DNA of 64,000 bases from Gymnothorax reevesii (GCA_029721435.1 CM056573.1:95368947-95432946); one strand, 5' to 3'; shown: positions 1 through 12,002, numbered from the stretch's first letter. Notes: a model not told the origin generated them from the sequence alone. Numbers and translations: made by a program.

Positions 1-660
1 ATCCCCATTGATTAAATGATATGGAATATTTTAGTTTATTTTTTTAAAAATTTTTATTTAGTTTTCATGGCTGTGGTTGAGCTGAGGAGTACAGATTAGC
101 TTAATTTCCGCCATGTTCAGGCCTTCTTGCTTGGATGCCCAACCGCAACCCTAAAACCTCAGTTCTGGATAGGTCACAACAATGGCAGAAGTCTTAAATT
201 AATGCACCAACTCAGTTATTCATAAAAACTATTTAATCATAACACGGGTGGCGAGAACAGGCCATTCAGCCCAACTAGGCTTGCCAGTTTCTTTTTACTG
301 TTGAGAATATATCACTTCAGATACTCAATGACTCATTAGTATCTAGCTTTAAGTCAAGTCTGCTCTTGAAAATTCCCAAGGTTTCTGCCTCAACAATATG
401 GTCAGGCAAGCTATTCCACATTACTCTTTGGGTGTAAAAATATTTCCTAATATCCGTGGTAAATTTACCCTTGGTCAACTTCTATTTGTGACGCCGAGTT
501 CTAATAATAAAACTTGGCTGAAGGAATCCTACATACAGCGCCCACCATAATTATTTGCACCCCTGGTTAAGATGTGTTAAAAGCCTTGAAATAAATTCAA
601 TTTTTATTGCAGAAGCATACTCTCACACTGAAAATTGTAGAAAAATGTAACCGTCAACTC

Positions 661-691
661 AAGTGAAGTGAAGTGAAGTGAAGTGAAGTGA
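661..691 (+). repeat. AAGTG pentanucleotide microsatellite
   Basis: Six perfect tandem copies of aagtg lie directly after the outer terminal repeat of Tc1 family A. They appear to have expanded from the sequence 'tcaactcaagtgaa', which occurs once in the opposite terminal repeat. Confidence 0.95.
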
Positions 692-889
692 ACCCCTGTT
701 TAAGATGTGTTCTTTAGCTTCTAATAAATTCAGTTTTTTTTCTAAATAATATAGTACCACAATGAAAAAAAGAGGAAAATCCAACCTTTATTTCAAGTGC
801 ATTTATTCAGCGGGAAAAAAAAATCCCACATGAAGAGAAAATTCTTTTGCATCAAATCACGTGTGCCACAATTATTAGCCCCCCTGATG

Positions 890-2082
890 TTAATACTTTG
901 TACAAACCCCTTTTGCCAACAAAACAGTGCCTAATCTTCTCCTATAATGCTTCACGAGATGGGAGAATACAGAAAGTGGGATCTTCGACCATTCTTCTTT
1001 GCACAATCTCTCTAAATCAGTGTTCCCCAACCCTCTCCTGGAGGCCCACCTGTCCTGCATGTTTTAGATTTCTCCCTGCTCCAGCACAGGTGATTCAAAT
1101 GATCAGCTCGTTAATCACCCCCTAAAGCTGATTGATGACAGTCTGATCATTTGAATCACCTAGGCTGGAGCAGGGAGAGATCTAAAACATGGAGGACAGG
1201 TGGGCCTCCAGGAGAGGTTTGGGGAATACTGCTCTAAATCATCCAGCGACCTGGGTCCTCTCCTCTGCACTCTCCTCTTCAGCTCACTCCACAAGTTTTC
1301 AATGGGGTTGAGGTCTGGGGACTGAGATGGCCATGGGAGGAGCTTGATTCTGTGTCTGGGTGAACCATTTCTGCGCAGATTTGGCCACATGTTTAGGGTC
1401 ATTATCTGCTGAAAGACCCAGTGACGACCCTTCTTCAGCTTTTGGGCAGAGGCCACCAGATTTTGATTTTAAATGTCCTGGTATTTCAAAGCGTTCATGA
1501 TTCCATGCACCCTAACAAGGTTCCCAGGGCCTCTGGAAGAGAGACAGTCCCACAGCATCACCGATCCTCCCCCATACTTCACGGTGGGCCAACTTAGAGT
1601 GTTTGTTGCCAAAAAGCTCTATCTTGGTCTCATCTGACCAAAGCACACGGTCCCAGTTGAAGTCCCAGTACCGCTCAGTGAACTCCAGACGTTTGCGTTT
1701 ATGATTGTGAGTGAGAAAAGGTTTTTTCTGTGCATGCCTTCCAAACAGCTTGTTGGCATGTAGATAGCACCTGAGGGTTGTTTTGGAGACTTTGTGACCC
1801 CAAGATGCTACCATTTGTTGCAATTCTTTAACAGTGAGCTTTGGAGAACTTTCTATTTCTCTTACCATCCTCCTCACTGTGCGTGGTGGCAAAATAACCT
1901 TGCGTCCTCATCCAGGCTTATTTACCACTGTTACAGTTGTTTTAAACTTCTTAATGATTCCTCTGACAGTAGATATGGGCAGGTGCAGGCGACTAGCTAT
2001 TTTCTTGTAGCCATTGCCTGACTTGTGAAGGTCGACACACATTTGCCTTACTTGAATGGTGTGTTCCTTTGTCTTTCCCATG
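890..2082 (-). pseudogene. Tc1 family A transposase, broken
   Basis: The minus-strand reading starts with MGKTKEHTIQ at 2082 and ends at a TAA at 892-890. The product would be a cut-and-paste DDE transposase. An N-terminal paired-type helix-turn-helix region (about 2080-1850) is followed by the first catalytic Asp in VLWSDETKIELFG (about 1640) and by PDLNPIENLW, which holds the third catalytic site of the D34E triad (about 1290). Breaks: a TGA near 1914, a TAA near 1470, frameshifts around the second Asp (near 1400), and the 214-bp MITE inserted at 1018-1231 close to the C-terminus. It is certainly inactive. Confidence 0.9.
1018..1231. mobile_element. hAT-type MITE, 214 bp, palindromic
   Basis: The element begins cagtgttccccaaccctctc and ends with its near-perfect reverse complement; the arms are about 88 bp each (1018-1106 and 1144-1231). 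It is flanked by a perfect 8-bp duplication CTCTAAAT (1010-1017 and 1232-1239), the hAT signature. It has no coding capacity and interrupts the family A transposase. Confidence 0.93.
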
Positions 2083-2221
2083 TTGAAGAGTGGATGAGAG
2101 AAATGGTCTCTGTGTCATGTCATATTTATACCCCAGGGAAACAGGAAATGTTGATTTACTAATTAAATATTCCTAGATACTCTGATAAACTTTGTAAACT
2201 ACTGTGGAAACAAGAGCAATC

Positions 2222-2688
2222 CGAGATTTCTGATCTCCGCCAAAGGATGACATTGATACAAATGCAAGATCTGTCTCTTGGGAAGATTTTGGGACCACGC
2301 ATGCGACAAGTTTAATTGGGATTTGTGTTTGTAATGCAACCCATTCTCGTCTAGCAATGACGTCCGAGTGAAAACAATTGTGTCAGATCATTCATCACAA
2401 GAGCTTTCCTGTGAGGTATTACTCGATATAGCTCCTATCATCACCAAAATTTGATGGAGTCATCCCTGGACCAAGATCTATCTCTGGTGAAAATTTCACG
2501 AAGATCCGTTTAGTAGTTTCCGAGAAATGTCACAAAATGTGTAGATCCAGATCCAGAATCCAGATCCAGATCCGGATCATCAACAACATTTAATGGAGTA
2601 GTTTCCGAGAAATCCTGTCCACAGACAGACAAATAAATAAATAAATAAATAAACCAACTCGATCGCATAATCTCCTTGGCGGAGATAA
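2222..2688. mobile_element. RTE-like / SINE-like non-LTR fragment
   Basis: The fragment lies between the transposase start and the right terminal repeat of Tc1 family A. It begins near 'gatctccgccaaagg' and ends 'ctccttggcggagataat', so its ends are inverted relative to each other. The 3' part has the phrases 'gtagtttccgagaaat' and 'acagacagacaaataaat' plus an AATA microsatellite (2629-2653), typical of the 3' tails of fish RTE-type elements. Similar tails occur at 27535-27775 and 51481-51690. Exact borders and family are uncertain. Confidence 0.6.
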
Positions 2689-3790
2689 TGAAAGAAATGC
2701 TTCAATTACATTTAATTCCTATGAATTGTTAGGGGCGTCAATAATTGTGGAAAAGGTGATTTTATGAAAAATAATTATTTCTTAGGGATTTTTTTCCCCT
2801 TAAAATTCACTTGAGTTGACAGTTACATTTTTCTACAATTTTCAGTGTGAGAGTATGCCTCTGCCATAAAAATGTAATTTATTTCAAGGCTCTTAACACA
2901 TCTTAACCAGGGGTGCTAATAATTATTGAGTGCGCTGTCATTCATTTTGTTAATCCCTTTAATATATTTAAAGACCTCAATCAGATCACCCCTGAGTCTC
3001 CTTTTCCCAAGACTGAAGAGATTAAGGATCTTCAGCCTTATCTCATAGCTTTCATCTTTTATACCTGGAATAAGCTTAGTGGTCCTTCTCTGAACTGTCT
3101 CTAGAGCCTCTATATCTTTCTTAAAGTATGGACCCCAGAACTGTACTCAATACTCCAGATGTGGTCTGACGAATGTGTTGTACAAAAGAAGCATCACCTC
3201 CTTGGATTTGTACTCAATACGTTTGGCAATGTATCCCAGCATCCGACTGGCTTTTTTCACTGCTATGGCTCAATGGCTAGAGCCTGTTTAGTCAACAATC
3301 ACTCCCAAATCTTTTTTGTGTGGAGCACATTCCAGTTTTAAACCTCCCATGAAGTAATCCCATCTAATGTTACTATTACCTACATGTACAACTTTACATT
3401 TTGCTACATTAAATTTAATTTGCCATATTTCAGCCTAATTCTGGACTCTATCCATATCATCCTGAATCACTTTAGAGGACTCTAAACTATTTACCAAACC
3501 TCCCAATTTAGTATCATCTGCAAATTTAACTAATTTGCTCTCAATATTCTTATCAAGGTCATTAATGTACAAAACCCAAAACCAGTGAAGTTGGCACGTT
3601 ATGTAAATCGTTGATAAAAACAGAATACAATGATTTGCAAATCCTTTTCAACTTATATTCAATTGAATACACTGCAAACACAAGATGTTTAATGTTCAAA
3701 CTGAGAAACTTTATTTTTTTTTTGCAAATAATCATTAACTTAGAATTTAAAGGCAGCAACACATTGCAAAAAAGTTGGCACAGGGGCCTT

Positions 3791-5131
3791 TTAACACTGT
3801 GTTACATCGCCTTTCCTTTTAACGACACTCAGTAAACGTTTGGGAACTGAGGAGACCAATTTTTGAAGCTTTTCAGGTGGAACTCTTTCCCATTCTTGCT
3901 TGATGTACAGCTTAAGTCAGGGGTGGGCAATCACGGTCCTGGAGGGCCGGTGTGTATGCAGGTTTTTATTCCTATCAATTAACCCTGACTAATTCAGTTA
4001 ATTGATTGCATGCACAAATATAGATTTTCGCAATGATTCGATCAAAGGAAAATGTTTTATGAAGGAGGACAAGGCAAGTCTTCATGTAGTTTCATGATAA
4101 TTTAAAGAAATGCGCATGAAACGTCAGATTTCATAAATGGTTTGACTAATTGAGACAATCAACTAATCAAAGACCAGACGTTGGTGTGAAAACCAGGGAC
4201 AGATACGGCCCTTGCTGCCCACCTCTGGCTTAAGTAGTTCAACAGTCCGGGGTCTCCATTGTCGTATTTTACGCTTCATAATGTGCCACACATTTTCAAT
4301 GGGAGACAGGTCTGGACTACAGGCAGGCCAGTCTAGTACCCGCACTCTTTTACTACGGAGCCATGCTGTTGTAACACGTGCAGAATGTGGCTTGGCATTG
4401 TCTTGCTGAAATAAGCAGGGGCGTCCATGAAAAAGACTTTGCTTGGATGGCAACATATGTTGCTCCAAAACCTGTATGTACCTTTCAGCATTAATGGTGC
4501 CTTCACATATGTGTAAGTTGCCCATGGCTTGGGCACCAATACACCCCCATACCATCACAGATGCTGGCTTTTGAACTTTGTGCCTATAACAGTCTGGATG
4601 GTTCTTTTCCTCTTTGGTCCAGAGGACACCACGTCCACAGTTTCCAAAAACAATTTGAAATGTGGACTCGTCAGACCACAGAACACTTTTCCCCTTTGCA
4701 TCAGTCCATCTTAGATGAGCTTGGGCCCAGGGAAGCCGGCGGCGTTTCTGGGTGCTGTTGATAAATGGCATTCGCTTTGCATTGTAGAGTTTTAACTTGC
4801 ACCTGCAGATATAGCGACGAACTGTAGTTACTGACAGTGGTTTTCTGAAGTGTTCCTGAGCCCATGTGGTGATGTCCTTTACACACTGATGTCGGTTTTT
4901 GATGCAGTACTGCCTGAGGGATCGAAGGTCACGGGCATTCAATGTTGGTTTTCGGCCTTGTCACTTACGTGCAGTGATTTCTCCAGATTCTCTGAACCTT
5001 TTGACGATATTACGGACCGTAGATGATTAAATCCCTTAATTTCTTGCAATAGCACGTTGAGGAATGTTCTTTTTACACTGTTCGACAATCAGCTCACGCA
5101 TTTGTTCACTAAGTGGTGACCCTCGCCCCAT
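3791..5131 (-). pseudogene. Tc1 family B transposase, copy 1, broken
   Basis: The reading starts MGRGSPLSEQ at 5131 and ends at the TAA at 3793-3791. The HTH region is followed by a long open stretch (4942-4230). That stretch carries VLWSDES (first Asp), QQDNAKPHSA (second Asp) and CSPDLSPIENVW (third catalytic position, here Glu), so the DDE triad is readable. Stops interrupt the N-terminal part at about 5036, 5030 and 4966. The MITE at 3918-4227 cuts the C-terminus after the RTVELLK segment; the last 42 or so codons continue beyond it. An open 259-codon frame runs into the MITE and should not be taken as an intact gene. Confidence 0.92.
3918..4227. mobile_element. hAT-type MITE, 310 bp, copy 1
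   Basis: It begins caggggtgggcaatcacggt and ends in the imperfect complement 'ctgcccacctctg'. The 8-bp target duplication GCTTAAGT is perfect (3910-3917 and 4228-4235). A second copy of the same length is at 30361-30670. It is noncoding and splits the family B transposase. Confidence 0.95.
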
Positions 5132-5935
5132 CCTTGTTTGTGAATGACTGAGCATTTCAGGGAAGCTGCTTTTATACCCAATCATGGCACCCACCTGTTC
5201 CCAATTAGCCCGTTCACCTGTGGGATGTTCCAAATAAGTGTTTGATGAGCATTCCTCAACTCTCTCAGTCTTTTATGCCACTTGTGCCAGCTTTTTTGAA
5301 ACATGTTGCAGGCATTATATTCCAAATGAGCTAAATTTAGCAAAAAATTACAAAGTTTACCTGTTCGAACATTAAGTAACTTGTCTTTGCAGTGTATTCA
5401 ATTGAATATAGGTTGAAAAGGATTTGCAAATCATTGTATTCTGTTTTTATTTACGATTTACACAACGTGCCAACTTCACTGGTTTTGGGTTTTGTAGATA
5501 AGGAACAGCAGAGGTCCCAACACCGATCCCTGGGGGCCGCCAGTCCCCACCATACCTAGCTCAGATGAGATACCACTTACCACCACTCTTTGTGTTCTGT
5601 CCTGTGACCAGTTTTGAATCCACTTCAGAATACTTCCTATAACTCCAATGGAGCTCATTTTAAAAAATTTGTCTCTTATGCGTTACTGTATCAAGTGCTT
5701 TCTGAAAATCCAAGTTTATGATGTCATAAGCCCTGCTCTGGCCATAAGTTTTGGTGGTCTCTTCAAAAAATTCCAGAGGGTTTGTCAGGCATGACCTTCC
5801 CTTATGGAAACCATGTAGGCTATCCCTCAAGATATTATTACATTCAAGGAATAAGTCCAGCTCATCTTTTATGATAGATTCCAGTATTTTGCACGCAATG
5901 CAAGTTAAACTGACTGGCCTGTAATTTCCTGGCTC

Positions 5936-8900
5936 AGTACATATCAGTTTGTGGGGTGATCCTGTGGAATAGCCTTGATGATGACATTAGGCAAAGCAAT
6001 AATATTACACAGGTTAAGAGCAAATATAAGAAATTAATCATGGACAAATATAGAGACGAGGCGGAGCTCAAAAAAGAGATAAAATAATCATGATTTAATG
6101 ATGTAGGGAAGGTTGCAATTGCAATGATAAAGATAACTTGGTGAGTATTACTTCGGGTCTAAAATAACGATCTTTAAGTATACTGTTACTGTAATGATGG
6201 GGTAGGACTTGATAAGCATTCTTGCTTCTTCCTGCTCCTTCTCGAACGTATTACAAATTTTCAGTCTTCTGATGAATACCAAGTGATGTATTGTATTATA
6301 TGTTATTTATATTATTTTTTATATTTTATGTACTGTAGCTTATTTTCTGTTTTTGCTGTCGTTGTTCCAGATAAATAAACTTAGAAAAGCCAGCCGCAAT
6401 ATAAATAAACAAATTGGCAATATACAACTAAATGGCCTGTGAGCTTATGCTCACGTTATTCTCCGAAATTATGCGTTTTCGGGCCTGCAGAGGTGTGAGG
6501 TTGTCTCTCGCCAAGGAGTCAATCTTCGTCCTAAACTCTGGGGAAATGCGTCGTATCGTGACAGGTTCCATAGTTGTGAATGTGATGTCAGTTTATGGTT
6601 GGGCATTTTATAGAAAATTTCTGCCACGCGCTGACCAGGTCATTAATTCTTTAATAGGCTACAGTGAGCTTAAAGGGAATATTTGGGTGACAATGAGTGA
6701 TAAATAGAGATGACACGAGTTGTATTGAATCAGTGCCAAGTGTATCCGCTTTTAATTCTGTGAATTCAGTTTACAAAAGAGCCATTCAGTTTTAAGTGAC
6801 ATTGTTCTTTAGAGAAAAGATATTGAGCAGATCATTGTTTAAAAATTCCGTGTCCTTATTGATAGATATAGAATAAGCTTACTAAACATCCTGTTAGGTT
6901 CCGCAAATAGTTTATTTCGCTTTTTATGGTCGAACTAAATTCATATTGTACGCAATTATTTTATAGTTGCAAGCTTTGCGAACATTATGTTTGAACATCT
7001 GAATGGTTATCTGAATGGTTATGAGAAGTCATTAAAACAAATTCAGACAATGCAAAACGTTTTGAAAAATTGGTTAAAAATGGCCAATTAGCATTCTAAA
7101 GCGAAACAGTATATAAATCTAAAAACATTCAAGTTCTTTCCCTAAATGAATTTGCAATTAGCAGAAATCAAACTTTTTTTTTGCGGGAAAACGACTTCGC
7201 TGTCAACCTTGAGTTTGACACCGCGGGACGGTAAATTATTGTGGATCTAACTCTTAACTACCGTTTCGAGATATTCGGCTTCATAGAGAAATAAATGCCC
7301 GATAACTGTTGCTTGCCGTTGCAGCAGTAGGCTACCAAATCAACGCTTGTGATAAGGCGCACTGTGCAGTGTATGGCCGTTAAACATGTGTATTCCTGGG
7401 ATTCATCATGTTATTAGGGTCATTATGATCGGAAATTATCGTATAATTGACCTTATAAATCCCAATTTCGTACAATTGATACTTTTTCATCAACACCCAT
7501 TGGAGTGACTGCTTGTCATTTGACTAGTTCCGCAAACGCCATTTTGTAGGTTTTCAAACTTGTTTATTCTTGTTTATTTTTTCTGAAATAATTTTATGAA
7601 AGTTTATTGTAGTCAGTGTGAAATAAAACATTCTCCCTCCCACCATAACTGTTTTTCTGTGGCTCAACGGGATGATCATGACTCATGTCCTGTGTTATTC
7701 TGAACTTGCAGTCTCATCCTGATAATTTTAACGTATACTTGGCATTTACTTGGCCTACTTGAATTAGAAAGAGTAGAAAGAATCATCCGTAGTCGCTGAT
7801 AGCAGTTGAATATCGATGGATGCACAAATCATCGTGAACTGAGGCCAGCGCACGTGGATTCCAGCTGACACAATGTCGACACATGGAACAGTTATCCATA
7901 AATTTGACCAATTATTGTGATATCCCCTATAGAGTAATGCAGGCTAAAATTGGTGGAAAATACATGTGTCTGTTTCGTTGTGGCCAGGGGCACGCAATAA
8001 TGCCAATAAACAAAGAATATCATAAGTTTGGCCTGACAAAGGGCGCTGTTTGCGAAACTGGAAATTATTTGCAGAACCAGTCAAAGAACGTGCCACTGAA
8101 AAATGACTCTGCAAGGCTTTATTCTTAAGGACTGAGGAAAACTAACTGATCCACAAAAAGCGTGAGTAATTTCTGCAAATTCGTGAACAGATAACTTTCC
8201 GCCAACGAATTCTGTATTGATACCAGACGCTTCAAACGAATTCCATTTGCGGAACCAGTCAACGTGCTGTAGGAATGGATAGGCATTACTAAATTTCAGG
8301 TTTGCAACAGGAAAAATAATAATTTCGGCACTTGAGTGTAAAATAGGCTTAATAATACATAAAAGCATGTATTATCTCCGAACATAAAATATTGCAGAAA
8401 TGATACCTGGCAAATAAAATCCTCACCAAAAATAGCATGATATTTAATAATCCAATTGCGTACCGTACTAAAGTTTTAAATAGTAGCACAGGTTGAGCAA
8501 ACTGTATCGTCAATTATAAAAAGGTTTGCAGAAATGATTACCGGCAACATCACTCCCGCCAAAGCAATTTAATATTTTATGTAGGCTTATGTTACTTTTG
8601 CAATCATATATGGAAATAAATCGCCAACAAGCTCTGCCATTATCTACATGTACGGACTACTGTCAAAACGACCGTCCCAACTGCCCTCGTGGCTCTGTCC
8701 AATCGCCCAGCTACCCCGTGCGAGGCGGCTGGAGGTCTTCTTTCGTCTTCATGCGCGTCAATACGCCGGTCCTACTGCACGGCTGACGACGAGATTTCAT
8801 GGTCCTACTGAGAGTTTAACACCCCCGTACTGGCGGATTAACGACTTTTTCTTTGGTTTTAACGGCGGCTGTACTGTAAGCCATCAGGACAAGACGCCTT

Positions 8901-9170
8901 ATCTGCCTTTAGTTAATGCAACTTGTCTAATACTTCGTTATCCCTAACCTCAATTTCCGCTAAATAATCTTGAGCATTGGACATGCCCTCTGGCCGAATA
9001 AAAACCCGTTCTGAGGTAAGATTCTCAACAAAGTAACTGCTTAAGGTATCCGCAATATCCTTGTTATCTTAAAGCAGCGATCTCTATTTATTCTTTATGC
9101 ACTTAACCTCCTCTTTGACGGTAGCGGTAACTCCCGCAGGTTATTGTGGCACACCTCTGGCAAGCATGAC
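5936..9170. other. No recognised gene or mobile element
   Basis: AT-rich, with polyA-like runs (6360-6420). The short open frames at 6432-6707 and 7883-8128 show no family motif and are of a length expected by chance. A GC-richer patch lies at 8630-8880. Two diverged copies of a phrase resembling 'gcagaaatgat..c.ggcaa' (8393 and 8528) hint at an old tandem duplication. Nothing else can be supported. Confidence 0.5.
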
Positions 9171-9184
9171 TGCGCTAGTCACAC

Positions 9185-9989
9185 CTATCGTCTTGCCTGG
9201 ACAAGGAGGCCCAGTGCTCTCCCACAGTCACTAGCCATAGCACTAGGTGCTTGAAGGGACGAATCAAGCAAACCAGATACAGCAACATTCCCAGGACCTG
9301 AGCCCAAGGTAGAATTCACAGCCAGGAGCATATGGCCCATTGAGTTTCCCACCTGGCCCAGTCTAGCAACAGTGTTGTAAACCTTGACCAGAGCATTATC
9401 GGTATGTCTGCATTCCTTGTTGGGGCACCGCACATCCTGACGCAATGCTTCATCAGGCGTAACAACAAGCGCAGCAACACAGGGCTCCATGGCTGGCATT
9501 GGGCCAAGACTAATTGTGACGGTGTTGCCATGCCTGCCAACATGCAGGCAGAACGGTCTGGGCGGCACTGACTGGAAGTTGATTTAAAAGCTGCTAATAC
9601 AACCTCAGTGAAGTCCTTTCAATGAGGCACAAGCGCTTCCTTTGTTCCTGGTACAGAGCAGCACAGCAAGTTGGTAGGGCCCACTGGGGGTTGAGGTGGG
9701 TCCAGGTTCAACTTGCCAGCGCCATTTTTATGTTGTCATCCACCAACAATGCTACAGAGGAGGAGGAAGAGGAGGATTCACTGCCACTGACAAAGTGTAT
9801 TGAGGATGGCTGTAATGATTGCAGCTCCACCTCACTGGAGTGCTGATCATGTTGCTCAGCAAACAGAGAATCTGTGGCTGCCACTGACAGGGCATCACTG
9901 TCCTGCAGCTGCATGTCTGTGGAGTCGTCAGACATGGGGGGATCATAAGCATGATCCTCCTCAGCAGCCTCGATTGCCGGGTCTGACAA
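9185..9989 (-). pseudogene. Unidentified decayed ORF pair, possibly a DIRS/Ngaro-type gag-like fragment
   Basis: Two minus-strand frames follow each other. 9989-9708 encodes an acidic, Ser-rich 93-residue segment (MSDPAIEAAEEDHAYDPP...), and 9568-9185 encodes 127 residues containing CPNKECRHTDNALVKVYN and GRALGLLVQARR. The second block resembles, by memory only, helical segments in gag-like ORF1 proteins of fish YR retroelements. No RT or recombinase lies beside it. The frames are linked only by a frameshift and stops. A degraded cellular exon cannot be excluded. Confidence 0.35.
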
Positions 9990-10030
9990 AAGGGCTTACA
10001 ATTTCATAACTGTTCCATTAATGCATATGT

Positions 10031-10347
10031 TTGGGGCCACTTGCATGTTTTAAAAAGCACCAAGAATGTTGAAAGGTATATAAAGGTTTTAGAGCAACAT
10101 ATGCTCCCCGCCAGATGACATCTATTCCAGGGAAGGCCTTGTGTATTTCAGCAGGACAATGCAAAACCACATACTGCAGCTATTACAACAGCATGACTTC
10201 GTAGTATAAGGGTGCTGAACTGGCCTGCCTGCAGTCCTGATCTTTCACCGATTGAGAACATTTGGCGCATAATTAAACGAAAAGTAGGTCAAAGGAGAAC
10301 AAAACCCTCCAGCAGCTGGAAGCCTGTTGTAAACAAGAGTGGGATCA
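10031..10347 (+). pseudogene. Tc1 family C transposase fragment
   Basis: This matches 57970-58295 of the full-length family C element: the phrases 'ggttttagagcaacatatgc' and 'ttcagcaggacaatgcaaaa' (encoding FQQDNAKPHT, second catalytic Asp) and 'gatctttcaccgattgagaa' (SPIENIW region) are all present in order. No terminal repeats exist on either side, so it is an internal fragment truncated at both ends. It contains a stop and small indels. Confidence 0.85.
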
Positions 10348-11998
10348 AATTAGTTATCATAGCCTGCAGGCTAATTAAACTGTAGGGACCAGTATGTGAA
10401 AAACCAATCTGTGTACAATCAGCGCACAGCAGGAATGGGCAGTGCATTGCAATTGTGTTTGGTTGTCTTGAATTGCAGCAAGAGCACATCGCAGGTGCAA
10501 GAATAATTCAATTAGGCTTGTGGCTCCGTACAATTAAAGCACTGTAAAGGCAGAGCCAGTGGGTCCAGAGCAATTCACCAACTGTAACATTCTGACGTTT
10601 ATCACTGAAGAAAATCTCTGTAGTTTAGTTACTTCTGAGTAGATGTTTCAAAATGGGCTGTTTAATTTACGGATAAACCTCGCATGCAGGTGCAAATTTT
10701 CTTTGCCACATTTTCTTTGCCGGTTTGCTCTTGTATGTGCCATCAAATTTTCTTTGCTGGCAGTTGTGATACCTATCGCTGACAGAGGGAAAGAACGACA
10801 AAATTTTCTCGAGTAGGCTCTACTGAATTGCAAATGCATGAATACTTGCACATACTATCATTGTGAACTGTATTTTTCGAGAAGATTAGAAATAATGTCA
10901 TCAAAACTTGCTGAAATGTACAATCTCTTAAAAATAAATTGTACATTATACCTGCAAAGTGAGGAGAAACAAAAATGTTGATGTGGGGGGCATGTTTTTA
11001 TCCCTGTAATTGAGGCTGAATATACTCCGCAGGCATTTTAGTGTCTGATCTTTCCTGATCTTTGTTCTGGAAAAATTGGACAAATTTCCTCATACACAAC
11101 GGGCAAAGAAAATTTGCTCGTGAGTATGGGACTATAATCCCAGATGAGAAAAAAAAACTTGAAGATGGAGACAACGGTAATGATGAGACGCATGTTGTGA
11201 TGGACAACAGTCATACCCATGGAGAGGTCAGCATCACACACTACAAAGAAACACATGCAGTATATGCGATGTGAGGTAGTGAGAAATAACACCCAGCCGG
11301 ACAGTCAAACCCCACCTGGGCCGTCCCAAGGAAATGACTATCTATCCACAGTATTCACGGGTAAGCCTATTCTAAACACTACCCTAACAGGATATCCAGA
11401 CCGTACTTTAGCAATACAATAGCGACTGTTCTTAGGTATTCATTAACAGACCGTTTTTCCTTGGGAAAGCCAAGAGATGGCCATAAACATTTTGGCTAGA
11501 ACTAATCATTGACGGCCTTCATAAAAGCTCACCCATGTGTATTTAGAAAAACAGGAAATGCATTAATACTAGAAAAGCTGAGAAAGCATTTTGAAAACCC
11601 TGATTTCTAACAAACAAGGGGAACTGCTGTCTCTTGTGATTATGGATCATGAAGAGGATTTTGTGCCAGTGATATTACCCATGCAGTGCTATCCATTGCC
11701 CCTCACATTCCTATAATAATGCATCCTACATCTTATGACTCTGACACCCAAACAGAGGTCGCATAGACGTATCCTTATCTCTCACTAAGCATTCCACTGG
11801 ACAACAGGAAAAGCCTTACTACAGTACAACCTTATTTATCTAGCTCACCTCTTCCATCTGTTAAGCTGGCACACTAAAGCCAGCGGAAGTCATTGACTGT
11901 GCTTTTATCATGCTGAATCAGCCATGCCTTTCTATGATTTGTTATTTAATAAAGATGTTTTGAATTTCTGAGTGGCTTTTGGCCCACATACTGTGATC
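10348..11998. other. No recognised gene or mobile element
   Basis: Only short open frames without motifs are found. The string 'attttctttgc' recurs at about 10696, 10711 and 10748, with a complementary 'gcaaagaaaatttg' near 11104. This may be a trace of an old element with subterminal repeats. Confidence 0.5.
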
Positions 11999-12002
11999 TT
12001 AA

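Larger units (their letters stand above)
536..2937 (-). mobile_element. Tc1-like transposon, family A
   Basis: Terminal inverted repeats of about 135 bp bound the element. The left begins cagcgcccaccataatta at 536, and the right end, reverse-complemented, reads cagcgcactcaataatta. A TA precedes the left end; the matching right dinucleotide has decayed. The left end carries a second, inner copy of the terminal repeat (about 690-735, 'cccctgtttaagatgtgtt'), an IR/DR arrangement as in other fish Tc1 elements. At 2.4 kb it exceeds the usual 1.2-1.6 kb because it holds a hAT MITE (1018-1231) and an RTE-like fragment (about 2222-2688). It is inserted in the CR1-like LINE. Confidence 0.9.
3570..5494 (-). 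mobile_element. Tc1-like transposon, family B, copy 1
   Basis: Both ends read caaaacccaaaaccagtgaa going inward, with terminal repeats of about 100 bp, and are flanked by TA at 3568-3569 and 5495-5496. An inner direct repeat containing 'aagttggcac' (about 3771) and its partner near 5280 gives the IR/DR layout. The flanking LINE sequence rejoins perfectly when the element is removed. The 1.9-kb length includes a 310-bp hAT MITE. Confidence 0.95.
237..5935 (-). mobile_element. CR1-like LINE, 5'-truncated, split in three by two Tc1 insertions
   Basis: Three segments (237-535, 2938-3569, 5497-5935) together match, in antisense, the 3' half of the sense LINE at 55380-56925, including the 3' terminal stretch that reads 'ggcctgttctcgcc' in sense. 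The junctions are exact: each gap is filled by a complete TA-inserting Tc1 element, and LINE sequence resumes on the other side without loss. The 5' end is truncated near 5935, inside the reverse transcriptase region, as is usual for target-primed LINE insertions. It predates both Tc1 insertions. The assignment to the CR1/L2 group comes from the shared RT motifs and from the esterase-type ORF1 of the sister copy. Confidence 0.85.
241..5935 (-). pseudogene. Reverse transcriptase (ORF2) remnant of the antisense CR1-like LINE
   Basis: Reading on the minus strand from 5935, the remnant encodes the RT palm and C-terminal part of a LINE ORF2, which would copy LINE RNA at the nick made by its endonuclease domain (not present here). 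The recognisable block is PQGSVLGPLLFL near 5500-5560, the RT motif preceding the catalytic FADD/YADD box. After the 3570-5494 Tc1 insertion the frame resumes at 3569 with the INDL segment. Downstream parts (3460-2938 and 535-241) match the C-terminal domain of the sister copy at 55860-56851. Many stops and frameshifts as well as the two insertions make it nonfunctional. Confidence 0.8.

Noticed and set aside
2629..2653. CRISPR-like or regulatory repeat
   Set aside because: Plain AATA microsatellite within an RTE-like tail; no spaced repeats of CRISPR type exist in the window.
7883..8128. 81-codon frame with several Cys residues
   Set aside because: Length expected by chance and no recognisable pattern or neighbour.
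9708..9846. Plus-strand frame with poly-Glu at 9622-9846
   Set aside because: It is the antisense shadow of the Ser-rich minus-strand frame; the Glu run comes from the same GAG/TCC-type repeat.
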